From Hirschia litorea (GTDB lineage: Bacteria; Pseudomonadota; Alphaproteobacteria; Caulobacterales; Hyphomonadaceae), in contig NZ_JBHTBR010000005.1 of assembly GCF_042665075.1 (NCBI RefSeq), positions 1,178,001-1,242,000 of the forward strand: a DNA stretch of 64,000 nucleotides, given 5' to 3'. Positions 1-9,304 of the stretch are shown piece after piece. The translations under genes and the position numbers were made by a program. The notes beneath the pieces were generated by a model. That model ran no database searches. It was not told the origin of the DNA and was given only the letters and a program-made list of their open reading frames with translations. Position 1 is the first letter of the stretch; the number at the start of each line of letters is the position of its first letter.

Positions 1-1
1 T

Positions 2-2254
2 GTGAAAACAGCGCGCCCATTCGACAATAAAGGGTTTCAAGCATTTGGAAGCCTTAAAGGCATCGCTGACCTGAGTGTTGAAAATGGTGACAGCGTGACG
101 CCTGAGATTTCAGGTCTTATTAGTCACACATTTATGGACGACAAGTTTGGTGTGCTTTTGGCTCTATCTCAATCTGAGCGCGATAGTCACCGTGATCGTG
201 CAGGTACACAAGGTTGGGTACGTAATCGTGGCCAGAATATTGATACAAGCGCGGTTGATAACGGAACAGGTTCGTGGTGGGCACCATGGACAGTTGATTT
301 GGATTCATGGGATACTGAGCGCACACGTCAAAATGGACAGCTTGTGCTGCAATTTGCGCCGACAAACGATATTACTGCGACAGTGGATTACACAGCGACA
401 CGCTTTGAGCAGTCGACATCGATGAACCGTCAAAGTCTTTGGTTTGATAACCCAACAGGTGCTGCTGATGTAAATGGTACATTGGTAAATCCGATCCAAA
501 CCAATGATGAGTTGAACTTCTGGGCTTGGCAATTTGAAGAAAAAACAGAGAGCGATTCAATTGGTTTGAACCTCGAATGGCAGGCCACAGACACGCTATC
601 TTTTGAACTTGACGTTCATGATTCAACATCAAAATCTAATCCGAATGGCGTGAATTCTGAGCAATTAGCTAACTTGGCTAACCCTGGTAAGCTTGTGAAT
701 TATAGCGCGGATTTCTCAGGGGATATTCCAACTGTAGATGTAGACGATTCAGCTTTGACTGGCGGTGCATATAATGCAGACAATATTATCGCTGACTTGT
801 TCCAAACGCGTGGATATCAGATTGATAACAACGTTCAGCAGATCAAATTGGGCGGTACTTGGGAGAATGCGGGCGATGGTGCGCTAACTCAAGTGAAGTT
901 TGGTGTGCAGAAGACTAAATACGCAGTCGACACGAAGACATTTGGTACATTTGCATTTGTGACATCGCTTGACCTTACAGGTCTTGGGCTGACATTTGAC
1001 AATGCTGGAGATGCATTGGATGAATTTGGAGATGCGTCACAGACATTCCCATTCATTCCAAACTATAGCGCTTTAGGCTTCATCGAGCTAACGAAGGGGC
1101 AAGACTTGTTCTTCCAAAGTGCGCCAAGCTTGAATGGTGTTGAAGAGCAAACATTAGCTATGTATGTGAATGCCGATTTTGAAACTGAATTCAACGGCAT
1201 GCCAATTTACGCAAACGCTGGTGTGCGTTTTGAAGACACTGATGTTGAAGCCTATTCAGTGCAGCCAGCTATCACAAACTTGCAATATTGGCATGAAGAA
1301 GAGATTCAGCTGGTAACAGGTGATGATGTCCCTGCGGGTCTAAGCGGTGGATACAAGCGTATGTTGCCTAACTTCGACATGAAAGTTGACATTACTGATG
1401 CGCTAGTAGGACGTTTCTCATACGGAAAAACTATGACACGTAGTGGTTTAGGGAACATGTTCCCATCGACAACTATTACACAAAGACGTCCAGGTGACAT
1501 ATTCAAAGCCAGTCAGGGTAACCCTGGATTGCTTCCATATGAATCCGACAACTTCGACTTCTCACTTGAATACTATTACAATGATGCGAGCTATGTATCT
1601 GTTGGGTATTTCCAAAAGTATGTTGATAACTTTATTGGTCAATCAACAGAGCTGCGTACTATTAATGATGCAGCTGGAAACCCGCTTACAGACCCAAGTG
1701 TTGATCCAGGTGCGGGATGTCCAAGTTCCGTGATCCCAACAGAGGCGTGTTTGAACCGTCCTGATCAACCTGTAATCATGTTTGAAACGACCACAACAAC
1801 AAACCAAGGCTCTGCTGAGGTCGATGGTTGGGAGCTAAACGTGCAGCACATGTTTGGTGAGACAGGGTTTGGTGCGATCGCTAACTACACGATCGTTAAT
1901 GCAGATGTGGCATATGATATTCGTCAAATTGACGGAAACCGTGCTTTGACAGGTCTAAGTGACTCTGCGAACTTGGTTGCATTCTATGAAAAGAACGGCA
2001 TTCAAGCACGTATTGCGTATAACTGGCGTGACGAGTTCTTGTTGGCTGGTGGCAATGAGCCAACTTTCACCGAGGCTTATGGTCAAATCGACGCGAATGC
2101 GAGCTACGAAATCAACCCGCACTTCACTGTGTTTGTTGAAGGTCTAAACCTTACAAATGAAACAACGCGAACACATGGTCGTTACAAAGAGCAATTGCTC
2201 TCTGCGGAACAATATGGTCCACGCATTAACTTTGGTGTGCGCGCCAAGTTCTAA
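2..2254 (+). CDS. TonB-dependent receptor, 5' end outside window
   Basis: Outer-membrane active transporter for a substrate too large for porins. What is visible is the end of the plug and the whole beta-barrel. The first residues (VKTARPFD) align with the INVKTARPFD segment of the receptor at 47651-50893, so the frame is open at the window edge and the gene starts upstream. The protein ends in an aromatic residue (GVRAKF), as outer-membrane barrels do. It is a close paralogue of the 47651 receptor: SWWAPWTVDLD, EAYGQ.DANASYEIN and LLSAEQYG are shared almost without change. A halogenase and a SapC gene follow on the same strand after a terminator. The substrate cannot be read from sequence; the family context (halogenase-linked and FecA-like receptors) suggests a glycan or aromatic glycoside. 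Confidence 0.93.
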   Translation: MKTARPFDNKGFQAFGSLKGIADLSVENGDSVTPEISGLISHTFMDDKFGVLLALSQSERDSHRDRAGTQGWVRNRGQNIDTSAVDNGTGSWWAPWTVDLDSWDTERTRQNGQLVLQFAPTNDITATVDYTATRFEQSTSMNRQSLWFDNPTGAADVNGTLVNPIQTNDELNFWAWQFEEKTESDSIGLNLEWQATDTLSFELDVHDSTSKSNPNGVNSEQLANLANPGKLVNYSADFSGDIPTVDVDDSALTGGAYNADNIIADLFQTRGYQIDNNVQQIKLGGTWENAGDGALTQVKFGVQKTKYAVDTKTFGTFAFVTSLDLTGLGLTFDNAGDALDEFGDASQTFPFIPNYSALGFIELTKGQDLFFQSAPSLNGVEEQTLAMYVNADFETEFNGMPIYANAGVRFEDTDVEAYSVQPAITNLQYWHEEEIQLVTGDDVPAGLSGGYKRMLPNFDMKVDITDALVGRFSYGKTMTRSGLGNMFPSTTITQRRPGDIFKASQGNPGLLPYESDNFDFSLEYYYNDASYVSVGYFQKYVDNFIGQSTELRTINDAAGNPLTDPSVDPGAGCPSSVIPTEACLNRPDQPVIMFETTTTTNQGSAEVDGWELNVQHMFGETGFGAIANYTIVNADVAYDIRQIDGNRALTGLSDSANLVAFYEKNGIQARIAYNWRDEFLLAGGNEPTFTEAYGQIDANASYEINPHFTVFVEGLNLTNETTRTHGRYKEQLLSAEQYGPRINFGVRAKF

Positions 2255-2299
2255 TCTTGGTCTAGATCTAGTTTTGCTTTTGTAAAGTTAGCGATTGAA

Positions 2300-2329
2300 G
2301 AGGCCGTCACATCTGTGGTGGCCTCTTTT
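2300..2329 (+). terminator. Rho-independent terminator after first TBDR
   Basis: An 11-bp stem (arms 2300-2310 and 2315-2325, two G-U pairs, loop ATCT) is followed by TTTT. It lies 46 bases after the receptor stop and separates it from the halogenase, so expression of the halogenase needs read-through or a promoter in the short interval before 2379. Confidence 0.75.
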
Positions 2330-2378
2330 GCGTTGGTAGGTGTATGATTTCTTTTTAGCCTTCATGACGGAGACGAAA

Positions 2379-3932
2379 ATGAATAGATTGACGACTTCTG
2401 TGGTGATTGTGGGTGGCGGGAGCGCTGGTTGGATAACTGCGGGCACTTTGGCTGCAAGGTTCCGCGCAGAATTTAAGCGAGATGTGTCTGTCACTTTGGT
2501 GGAATCTCCTAATGTGCCGATAGTTGGTGTTGGTGAGGGAACGTGGCCAACTATGCGCAAAACACTCATGAAAATGGGTATTCGAGAAACAGATTTTATC
2601 CGTGAATGTAATGTCTCGTTCAAGCAGGGGGCAAAGTTTGCGAAATGGGCCACAGGTGAAGAGGATGATTATTACTATCATCCACTCATGCTGCCTCAGG
2701 GCTATATGGAAGAGAATTTAGTCCCACATTGGCTGGAGAATAATGGCGGTATGTCATTTTCCAAAGCAGTGTGTCCTCAAGAGGTTTTGTGTGAAAATGG
2801 ATTGGCTCCAAAGCTAATCACGACACCTGAATATGCTGGGATTGCGAATTACGCCTATCATCTTGATGCGGGTGCATTCTCCGAGTTTTTAAAAAACCAC
2901 TGCACGCAAGAACTTGGTGTGCGTCATGTTCTCGATGATGTGACTGGAGTAAATTCTGCTGAGAATGGTGATATTTCTTCGGTGCAGACCAAAGAGAGTG
3001 GGGATATATCGGGTGAGCTTTTCATCGACTGTACTGGGTTTAAGTCTTTGCTCTTGGGAGAGCATTTTAATGTTCCATTCAAGTCCTGCAAAGATGTGCT
3101 ATTTCTTGATACGGCCTTAGCTATACAAGTGCCGTATCAGGATGAAGATAGCCCGATTGCCTCACATACAATTTCGACGGCACAAGATGCTGGATGGATT
3201 TGGGATATTGGGTTGCCTACCCGCAGAGGGGTTGGTCATGTCTATTCTAGTGCACACACGACACAGGAAATAGCAGAAGAAAAATTGAGAGATTATCTAT
3301 CTGCATCTGTGAAAGACGTTGCGGAATTAGAATTTCGAAAAATACCTATCAATCCGGGGCATCGCGAGAAGTTTTGGGAAAAGAACTGTGTGGCGATTGG
3401 GTTGGCAGCTGGATTTCTTGAACCATTGGAAGCATCGGCTTTGTTGCTGGTGGAAATATCCGCCAATTTCATCGCGGAACAATTTCCCGTCAATAGATCG
3501 GCGATGAGTGTCATTTCAAAGCGTTTCAACGAGACTTTTCTCTATCGCTGGGATCGCATTATTGATTTCTTAAAGTTACATTATGTCGCGAGCTCACGTA
3601 CTGACAGCGCTTTTTGGATTGATAATCGTGATCCTCGTTCAATTCCAGATAGCCTGCAAGAATTGCTTGTGTTGTGGGAAAATCAATCCCCATGGCATGA
3701 TGATTTTGACCGCGCTTTGGAAGTTTTTCCAGCCGCAAGTTATCAATATGTATTGTATGGGATGGGGTTTAAAACAGATGATTTAGGAATGGGTGTTTCT
3801 GATCCACGTCGAGAATTTGCTTATTCTCAATTTTCAAGAAACTTGAATATGTCCGAGGATTTGAAACAAAAATTGCCGAAAAACCGAGACCTTATTCGGA
3901 AAATCAATAAGTACGGACTTCAAAAAGTGTAA
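2379..3932 (+). CDS. Flavin-dependent tryptophan halogenase family protein
   Basis: Member of the PrnA/RebH-type FADH2-dependent halogenase family, which oxidises halide to HOX and passes it along a tunnel to a catalytic lysine. Counting from the ATG at 2379, the FAD-binding GGGSAGW is at residues 12-18, the catalytic-type Lys is K82 in SFKQG, and the Glu-containing FLEPLEAS motif is present. The signature WxWxIP is instead WIWDIG (residues 273-278). The ATG at 2379 is chosen because GGAG lies 6 bases upstream; the GTG at 2340 and the ATG at 2364 have no good ribosome site. It is closely similar to the halogenase at 11840-13387 and less so to 10336-11847. SapC follows 56 bases later. The substrate is unknown; members beside TBDR genes in Xanthomonas and Brevundimonas prefer bromide and accept indoles (family knowledge). 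Confidence 0.9.
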   Translation: MNRLTTSVVIVGGGSAGWITAGTLAARFRAEFKRDVSVTLVESPNVPIVGVGEGTWPTMRKTLMKMGIRETDFIRECNVSFKQGAKFAKWATGEEDDYYYHPLMLPQGYMEENLVPHWLENNGGMSFSKAVCPQEVLCENGLAPKLITTPEYAGIANYAYHLDAGAFSEFLKNHCTQELGVRHVLDDVTGVNSAENGDISSVQTKESGDISGELFIDCTGFKSLLLGEHFNVPFKSCKDVLFLDTALAIQVPYQDEDSPIASHTISTAQDAGWIWDIGLPTRRGVGHVYSSAHTTQEIAEEKLRDYLSASVKDVAELEFRKIPINPGHREKFWEKNCVAIGLAAGFLEPLEASALLLVEISANFIAEQFPVNRSAMSVISKRFNETFLYRWDRIIDFLKLHYVASSRTDSAFWIDNRDPRSIPDSLQELLVLWENQSPWHDDFDRALEVFPAASYQYVLYGMGFKTDDLGMGVSDPRREFAYSQFSRNLNMSEDLKQKLPKNRDLIRKINKYGLQKV

Positions 3933-3988
3933 TCTAATATCGCGGGACATAGGAAAATCTAAATAGGCCGCGAAAAGGGGAGATCAAA

Positions 3989-4699
3989 ATGCCAAACTCA
4001 GTCATGCTCAGTAAAGACACGCACCTGAAAACACGTGTGATAACTGATCGGGGGAGCCAGTATGGGGAGGGTGTGCATATTGTGCCCGTACTCGCGACAG
4101 AGCTGAGAAGTCTCGTGTTGGATTTCCCTATTTGCCTTTTGAAGGATGGTGAAACGGGACAATTTGGATTGTACGCATTTCTAGGGTTTGATGCGGGAGA
4201 AAATTTGTTTCTTCAAGGAGATAAATGGACCTCTTCCTATGTGCCATTAAATGTTAGGCGCCAGCCCTTTATGGTCGGTTTCTCGCAACAAGAGGGAGAG
4301 ACTGAAAACGCGGTTGTAACAATAGATATGGATAGTCCACGTGTTCAAGAAGAGGCGGGTGAAGCGCTCTTTACGGAAGAGGGAGAGCCAACCCAATTCC
4401 TAAAAGATGTTGAGCAATTACTATCCAATATGGTTGCGGGGTCAAAGGCAACTGAGGTTTTCATAAAATCTCTTATAGATCATGAGTTGGTTGAGCCGAT
4501 TAAGTTGAATGTAACATTCAACAATGGTGAAGAAAAATCTTATGATGGCATGTACACGGTGAATGAAGAAAAGCTTGCAAAGTTGGATGCGGGGCCGCTG
4601 CAAGAACTGCACGCGAAGGGATATTTGCAGGCAAGCTATCATTTGTTGTCGTCTATGGGGCATATCCGCAAACTCATAGAGTATAAAAACGCTCTTTAG
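3989..4699 (+). CDS. SapC family protein
   Basis: A 236-residue soluble protein without a signal peptide, matching the SapC family (named after Campylobacter S-layer genes; no biochemical role is established). Recognisable features are the LxxDFPICLLKD and FLQGDKW segments and a C-terminal helical part ending in HIRKLIEYK. The start is supported by GGGGAG just upstream. It follows a halogenase, and a paralogue at 8558-9289 occupies a similar position in the next cassette, so SapC and halogenases probably act together. The identity is read from family resemblance and gene context. Confidence 0.82.
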   Translation: MPNSVMLSKDTHLKTRVITDRGSQYGEGVHIVPVLATELRSLVLDFPICLLKDGETGQFGLYAFLGFDAGENLFLQGDKWTSSYVPLNVRRQPFMVGFSQQEGETENAVVTIDMDSPRVQEEAGEALFTEEGEPTQFLKDVEQLLSNMVAGSKATEVFIKSLIDHELVEPIKLNVTFNNGEEKSYDGMYTVNEEKLAKLDAGPLQELHAKGYLQASYHLLSSMGHIRKLIEYKNAL

Positions 4700-4840
4700 T
4701 TTTTACGTTTGGGAGTTGAAACGCGCCCAATAGCTCCCAGTCGGCCTCGGTACATTCGCGTAAGAACTAAGCGCGCTCTGCTGGTGAGAATAGGGCTGTT
4801 GAGCGGGCGCGTTTTGTTTGACCTTTCGCGTTGTTTTTTG

Positions 4841-4876
4841 AATAGATCAATACCTACGCAAATTGGTCTATTTTTT
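4841..4876 (+). terminator. Rho-independent terminator ending the first cassette
   Basis: AATAGATCAAT at 4841-4851 pairs with ATTGGTCTATT at 4862-4872 (one G-U), followed by a run of T to 4876. It lies about 140 bases after the SapC stop. Confidence 0.65.
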
Positions 4877-5063
4877 CGAATCCAAAACCAACCTCGCATC
4901 TAGGGGGGGCATCATCGGTTTAACTTATCAAATGCGATGTCTTTGTTTGTACAAAGCAAATCTTAAGCGCACTTTTCTCCATCATATCTTGAAGGTTGTC
5001 TAATGGGCGTTGAAGGCCCACATCATATTTTTGAGGCATGGATGAGTATTTTAGGTGTAATTT

Positions 5064-5090
5064 AAGCATAAAATTTTTCGCATTATGCTT
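5064..5090. promoter_or_regulatory. Inverted repeat AAGCATAA/TTATGCTT
   Basis: Perfect 8-bp arms at 5064-5071 and 5083-5090 with an 11-base spacer, about 195 bases before the receptor start. It could be an operator or a weak hairpin; nothing in the sequence decides between them. Confidence 0.35.
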
Positions 5091-5230
5091 TTAAATTGGG
5101 GGATTTTTGTGCCTTCAGTCTGTTGGACTCACGCCACCACATGACTTTATAGATGTGGCAAAAAAACAAGAAATTCGGAAATCTGTGGTGGGAGGAGTTG
5201 CATATTTTGTAGCTTGCATGATAAGTCTCA

Positions 5231-5252
5231 ATTTAGACAACGATGTCTAAAT
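5231..5252. promoter_or_regulatory. 22-bp palindrome, candidate operator of second cassette
   Basis: Arms ATTTAGACA (5231-5239) and TGTCTAAAT (5244-5252) are perfect complements around ACGA. It sits 32 bases upstream of the receptor start and just before its ribosome site (GGGAGG), where a repressor would block transcription or early elongation. No regulator gene is adjacent, so the protein that binds it is unknown. There is no U-run, so a terminator is unlikely. Confidence 0.5.
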
Positions 5253-5284
5253 GAACTGATTAATAAGGTTCTGGGAGGAAAATT

Positions 5285-8200
5285 ATGAAAAAATCCGATA
5301 AGAGCGGGGCTGGTTCTCTGCATCTAAAATTCGGCGCGTCACTGGTTGCGTTATCAACAGTGATGACCATGCCTGCATTTGCACAGGAAGCAGATGAGGT
5401 GGCAACGGTCACGTCAGAAGAAACAAAGACTTTGGATACTATTGTTGTTACAGGTATTCGTAAGTCGCTGACAGACGCCATGGACATGAAGCGTGAAGCT
5501 AAAGGTGTTATGGATGCCATTAATGCGGAAGATATAGGTAAATTCCCCAATTCAAACTTGGCTGAATCACTTCAACGCATTCCAGGTGTGTCGATTGACC
5601 GTGTGAATGGTGAGGGTGGTCAGATTACAGTTCGTGGTTTTGGGCCAAGCTTCAACCAAGTTACACTAAATGGACGTAGTCTTCCAACTGCGGATGTACC
5701 TCTTGTGGGGGCTGGACTTAGTGGAGATGCATCTGGTGCAACAGGGCGTGCATTTGACTTTTCAAACCTCGCTTCTGAAGGTGTGCGCGCCTTGGAAGTA
5801 TATAAAACAGGCCGCGCAAACATTGCTTCCGGTGGGATTGGTGCGACTGTAAACATTGTAACGCGCCGTCCACTCGAAGAGGCTGGATTTCAAGGCTCAA
5901 TCACAGCCAAAGGTGTTCACGATACAACAGTAGACCGCGGTGATTCAATCACGCCGGAACTTGCTGGTACAATGAACTGGTCAAATGAAGCCGGAACATT
6001 TGGTGTTGGCTTGTTTGGTAGTTATTCTAAGAGACACAGCGCGGCAGCAGGGGCAAACTCAGCAGCTTGGGAAGTCATCCCTTATTCTGAATTTGCAGGT
6101 CTCACAAATGATGACACGGTGATTGAAAACGCACCGACTGATCCAACAACACTTATCACGCTTCCACGTGATAGCCGTTACCAATTCTCTGAATTTTCAC
6201 GCGAACGCTTGAACGGGCAGTTGGTTTTGCAATTTGCACCGTCTGAAAGAATGCGTTTCACAACAGATTACACATTTGCTGTGAATGAAGGTCGCGAAGA
6301 CAAAGCTGAGATTTCAAACTGGTTTAACAGACCATTTTCCGAAGTCGTGTTCGATGACAGTTCCGTTCCAACTGCGGTATTCTTAAAAGAGCCAACCACC
6401 AATAAAGGTGCAGCAATGCAACAAACCCTTCGCATGACGAAGGATGAATTGCACTCATTTGGTGTAAATGGTGAGTTTGACGTAACAGATAAGCTTACAA
6501 TTGTTTTGGACGCACATTCTTCAAAAGCTGAAGTTTCTCCAAATGCACCTATGGGCTTTACTGAAATAAACGTCGGTCTTGACCATAAATATGGTCCTTC
6601 CGTGTCTCACGGGGTGGACTATAGCGGTGATATCCCTGTGATGATCATCGAAACAGTTTCTGGTTCAACAGTGGTAGATACAGGCTTGGCTGCAAGTCAG
6701 GTTGCCAATGGAATTCAGACAATTGTTCAGAAGAATGAAGTTGATCAAATTGATCTGCATGCCAAATGGGAGTTGGATGATAATTCAAACCTCGTATTTG
6801 GTGGTAACTACCGCACTCAAACAAACCTGTCTGATAAAACGCAATATCAGCAAATTTTGGGAAACTGGGGTGCTGAAAACCCAGGTGATGCAGATGCGCT
6901 AGCGCCGGGTGCTCTAGAAGTTTTCTGTATGTCTTGTAAATTTGAAGACCACTCAATTGGTGGTGCAACAAGCGAAGGCGGCGCTGTAAACCCTTATGTT
7001 GAAGGTGTTCGCGGTGATGCTGCTGAGCTATTTGCTGCGTTGAGTGCTGCCTACGCTGCAGGTTACAATGGTGCGCCTCCGCGTCCATTGAACACAACAA
7101 GCAGTGCGATTGATGAAATCCAAGAGGATGTCCTCTCGATTTACGCGCAATTTGATACAGCATTCCAAATCGCTGATCGTGATGCGGCTTTAAATGTTGG
7201 TTTGCGTTATGAATCAACAGATGTAAGCGCAGCTACACAATCTTCACCAACAGCTGGTGTGCTTTGGCAGGGTAATAACGACTTTGCATTGGCTGCATCT
7301 TCAACTGCAACTGGTTACTCATCTACTGCAAGCTATGACAACTTTATGCCGAATGTAGATTTTGCGGTTGATGTTACTGACGATATGAAAGTGCGCGCAT
7401 CTTACAGCCGTACTATCGCACGTGCGACCTACAACAATCTGTTCGCAAGTGACTCAGCTGGAACACCGTCTGGTCCAACAGCATTGGCAGATGGTAACCT
7501 TCCAAACGGAAGTAAAGGTAACCCAGGCCTATTGCCACTAGAGGCTGATAACTTCGACGTGTCATGGGAATGGTATTACGGGGCTTCTAACTATGTATCT
7601 ATTGGTGCATTTGAGAAGCGTGTTCGTAACTTTGTGGGTACAGAAACTGTCGAAGGAAACCTGTTTGGACTTCGCGATGTAAGTTCGGGTGCTGAGGGTA
7701 CACGTTCAGGTGCTGCCTTAGGTATTCTTGAAGACCTTGGCGTTGAACTGAACGAAGATAACTTCTTTGCTGCTTCAGTGTATGTTGACCAAGCAGGTGG
7801 TGATGTTGCCGCTGCTCAAGCAACTTTCATCGCAAACCAAAATGCTGATGGAAACATTGATGAAGATGAATATCTGCGCCTAGAAACTAACTTTGAGTTG
7901 GCTGCAAACGCCACAGATCCATTGATGACATTTGAATTGAGCCAACCGGTGAACAACCGTGAAGCGAAAATCAATGGTATCGAAATCCAAGGACAACACT
8001 TCTTTGGTGACACTGGATTTGGTTTAGCTGGAAGTTATACAATGGTGGAAGGGGATGTCGGCTTTGACATTCTTGGAGATCCAGACGTGACTCAATTTGC
8101 GCTCGTTGGTCTAAGTGACACAGCGAATGCGACGTTGATTTATGAGAAATACGGTTTCTCAGGGCGCTTGGCATACAACTGGCGTGATGAGTTCCTGCAA

Positions 8201-8419
8201 AGCGCAAACGATGGAAACAGAAACCCGATTTTTGTTGAAGCCTATGGTCAAATTGATTTGAGCTTAGGATATGAAATCAATGATAATCTTTCAGTATCGT
8301 TTGAAGGTGTGAACTTGAATGAAGAGCGTTCTCGTACGTTCCAACGTTCACAATCTGCAGTGCGCTTCCTCCGTGAAAACGGCGCGCGTTACTACTTCGG
8401 TATAAACTACAAGTTCTAG
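5285..8419 (+). CDS. TonB-dependent receptor of the second halogenase cassette
   Basis: Full-length 1044-residue outer-membrane receptor. Signal peptide about residues 1-34 ending AFAQ, TonB-box-like LDTIVVTG near residue 50, a plug with the GKFPNSNLAESLQRIPGVSIDR and VRGFGPSFN signatures, then a barrel ending GINYKF. It has no STN domain. A strong GGGAGG precedes the ATG. It is followed by a terminator and then SapC, a cupin_8 protein and two halogenases, so it probably imports the compound those enzymes act on, or a related one. A palindrome at 5231-5252 is a likely control site. The substrate is unknown. Confidence 0.94.
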   Translation: MKKSDKSGAGSLHLKFGASLVALSTVMTMPAFAQEADEVATVTSEETKTLDTIVVTGIRKSLTDAMDMKREAKGVMDAINAEDIGKFPNSNLAESLQRIPGVSIDRVNGEGGQITVRGFGPSFNQVTLNGRSLPTADVPLVGAGLSGDASGATGRAFDFSNLASEGVRALEVYKTGRANIASGGIGATVNIVTRRPLEEAGFQGSITAKGVHDTTVDRGDSITPELAGTMNWSNEAGTFGVGLFGSYSKRHSAAAGANSAAWEVIPYSEFAGLTNDDTVIENAPTDPTTLITLPRDSRYQFSEFSRERLNGQLVLQFAPSERMRFTTDYTFAVNEGREDKAEISNWFNRPFSEVVFDDSSVPTAVFLKEPTTNKGAAMQQTLRMTKDELHSFGVNGEFDVTDKLTIVLDAHSSKAEVSPNAPMGFTEINVGLDHKYGPSVSHGVDYSGDIPVMIIETVSGSTVVDTGLAASQVANGIQTIVQKNEVDQIDLHAKWELDDNSNLVFGGNYRTQTNLSDKTQYQQILGNWGAENPGDADALAPGALEVFCMSCKFEDHSIGGATSEGGAVNPYVEGVRGDAAELFAALSAAYAAGYNGAPPRPLNTTSSAIDEIQEDVLSIYAQFDTAFQIADRDAALNVGLRYESTDVSAATQSSPTAGVLWQGNNDFALAASSTATGYSSTASYDNFMPNVDFAVDVTDDMKVRASYSRTIARATYNNLFASDSAGTPSGPTALADGNLPNGSKGNPGLLPLEADNFDVSWEWYYGASNYVSIGAFEKRVRNFVGTETVEGNLFGLRDVSSGAEGTRSGAALGILEDLGVELNEDNFFAASVYVDQAGGDVAAAQATFIANQNADGNIDEDEYLRLETNFELAANATDPLMTFELSQPVNNREAKINGIEIQGQHFFGDTGFGLAGSYTMVEGDVGFDILGDPDVTQFALVGLSDTANATLIYEKYGFSGRLAYNWRDEFLQSANDGNRNPIFVEAYGQIDLSLGYEINDNLSVSFEGVNLNEERSRTFQRSQSAVRFLRENGARYYFGINYKF

Positions 8420-8438
8420 ATTTTTTTAGAACGATAAG

Positions 8439-8469
8439 AAAGGAGCTACATTCTGTGTAGCTCCTTTTT
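8439..8469 (+). terminator. Rho-independent terminator after TBDR
   Basis: A 12-bp stem (AAAGGAGCTACA paired with TGTAGCTCCTTT, loop TTCTG) runs straight into a T stretch. It separates the receptor from the SapC-halogenase operon; partial read-through would give high receptor and low enzyme expression. Confidence 0.9.
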
Positions 8470-8557
8470 GTATTTATTCCCTTGCTGATCCACCGCATAA
8501 ATGCGTTGATGATCATGTATTTCTTTAAAAGAATGGCGCTCTGATTGAGAGGTTTCC

Positions 8558-9289
8558 ATGGCTAAGCCTGTATTGCTAGATAATGTTGCTCACCAAGATT
8601 TGCGGGTGAATATTCAACACTCTGAAGCCTTTGGGGATGGTGTGAATCAGGCATTGGTATTTCCTACTGAGTTCATGGAATTGCAGCGGGAATATCCGAT
8701 ATTAATCCGTAAATCTGATGATGGTGATTTTTATGCTGTTGTCCTTTTAGGGTTGGATCGAGATGAAAACCTTTTCTTGAGTGAGGAGGGCTGGAATGCG
8801 CGTTATATTCCAGCAATCCAAGAAAGAGGGCCTTTCTCCATTAGCCTGCGTGAAAATGAAGTGGACGGTCAAATGCAGGTTGAGCCACTTATTAATGTAG
8901 ATATGGAGCATCCTCGTATTTGTGCCAATGGCGGGGAGAGTGTGTTCCTACCGCATGGTGGTCACTCCCCATATCTGGAAAGTGTGACCCACGTACTTAA
9001 ACGTATTCACGTAGGGGCGGGGGCTGCGAAAGCTTTTTTTACATCTCTTAATGAGATGAAATTGATCGAACCGATAACTCTCGAAATCAAATTGTCTGAC
9101 TCCGAGCAATATACAGTGCCTGACGTTTACACGATAAGCCGAGAGAAAATGGCTTCGTTAAGCGGGGAAGATCTTGCGAAATTGAATTCGCTTGGCCTGC
9201 TAGAGCATTGCTATGCAATCATGGCTTCGGCAGGCAATGTGTCTCGTTTAATTGAGCTGAAAACAATTAAAAGGCATCAGTCTGCATAG
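8558..9289 (+). CDS. SapC family protein
   Basis: A 243-residue paralogue of the SapC protein at 3989-4699: FPTEFMELQREYPILIRKSD and NLFLSEEGW correspond to the same family segments. No signal peptide is visible. GAGAGG lies upstream of the ATG. It is the first gene of a tight operon with the cupin_8 protein (15 bases between) and two halogenases. Its role is unknown; the repeated pairing with halogenases is the main clue. Confidence 0.82.
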   Translation: MAKPVLLDNVAHQDLRVNIQHSEAFGDGVNQALVFPTEFMELQREYPILIRKSDDGDFYAVVLLGLDRDENLFLSEEGWNARYIPAIQERGPFSISLRENEVDGQMQVEPLINVDMEHPRICANGGESVFLPHGGHSPYLESVTHVLKRIHVGAGAAKAFFTSLNEMKLIEPITLEIKLSDSEQYTVPDVYTISREKMASLSGEDLAKLNSLGLLEHCYAIMASAGNVSRLIELKTIKRHQSA

Positions 9290-9304
9290 GGTGGAGGCTA
9301 TAAA

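Larger units (their letters stand above)
4700..5284. other. Intergenic region between the two halogenase cassettes
   Basis: This 585-base stretch has no convincing gene; short open frames on both strands at 4696-4903 overlap each other and have no ribosome site. It holds inverted arms AAACGCGCCC (near 4718) and GGGCGCGTTT (near 4805), a terminator at 4841-4876, and two separate palindromes before the next receptor. The long 3' region before the terminator could be an untranslated tail or a small RNA. Confidence 0.5.

Noticed and set aside
4696..4903. Open frames on both strands after the first SapC gene
   Set aside because: They mirror each other, have no ribosome site and match nothing; they coincide with the structured terminator region.
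6645..7217. 190-residue minus-strand frame inside a TBDR
   Set aside because: It lies wholly within a well-supported receptor gene and has His/Leu-rich shadow composition with no start signal.
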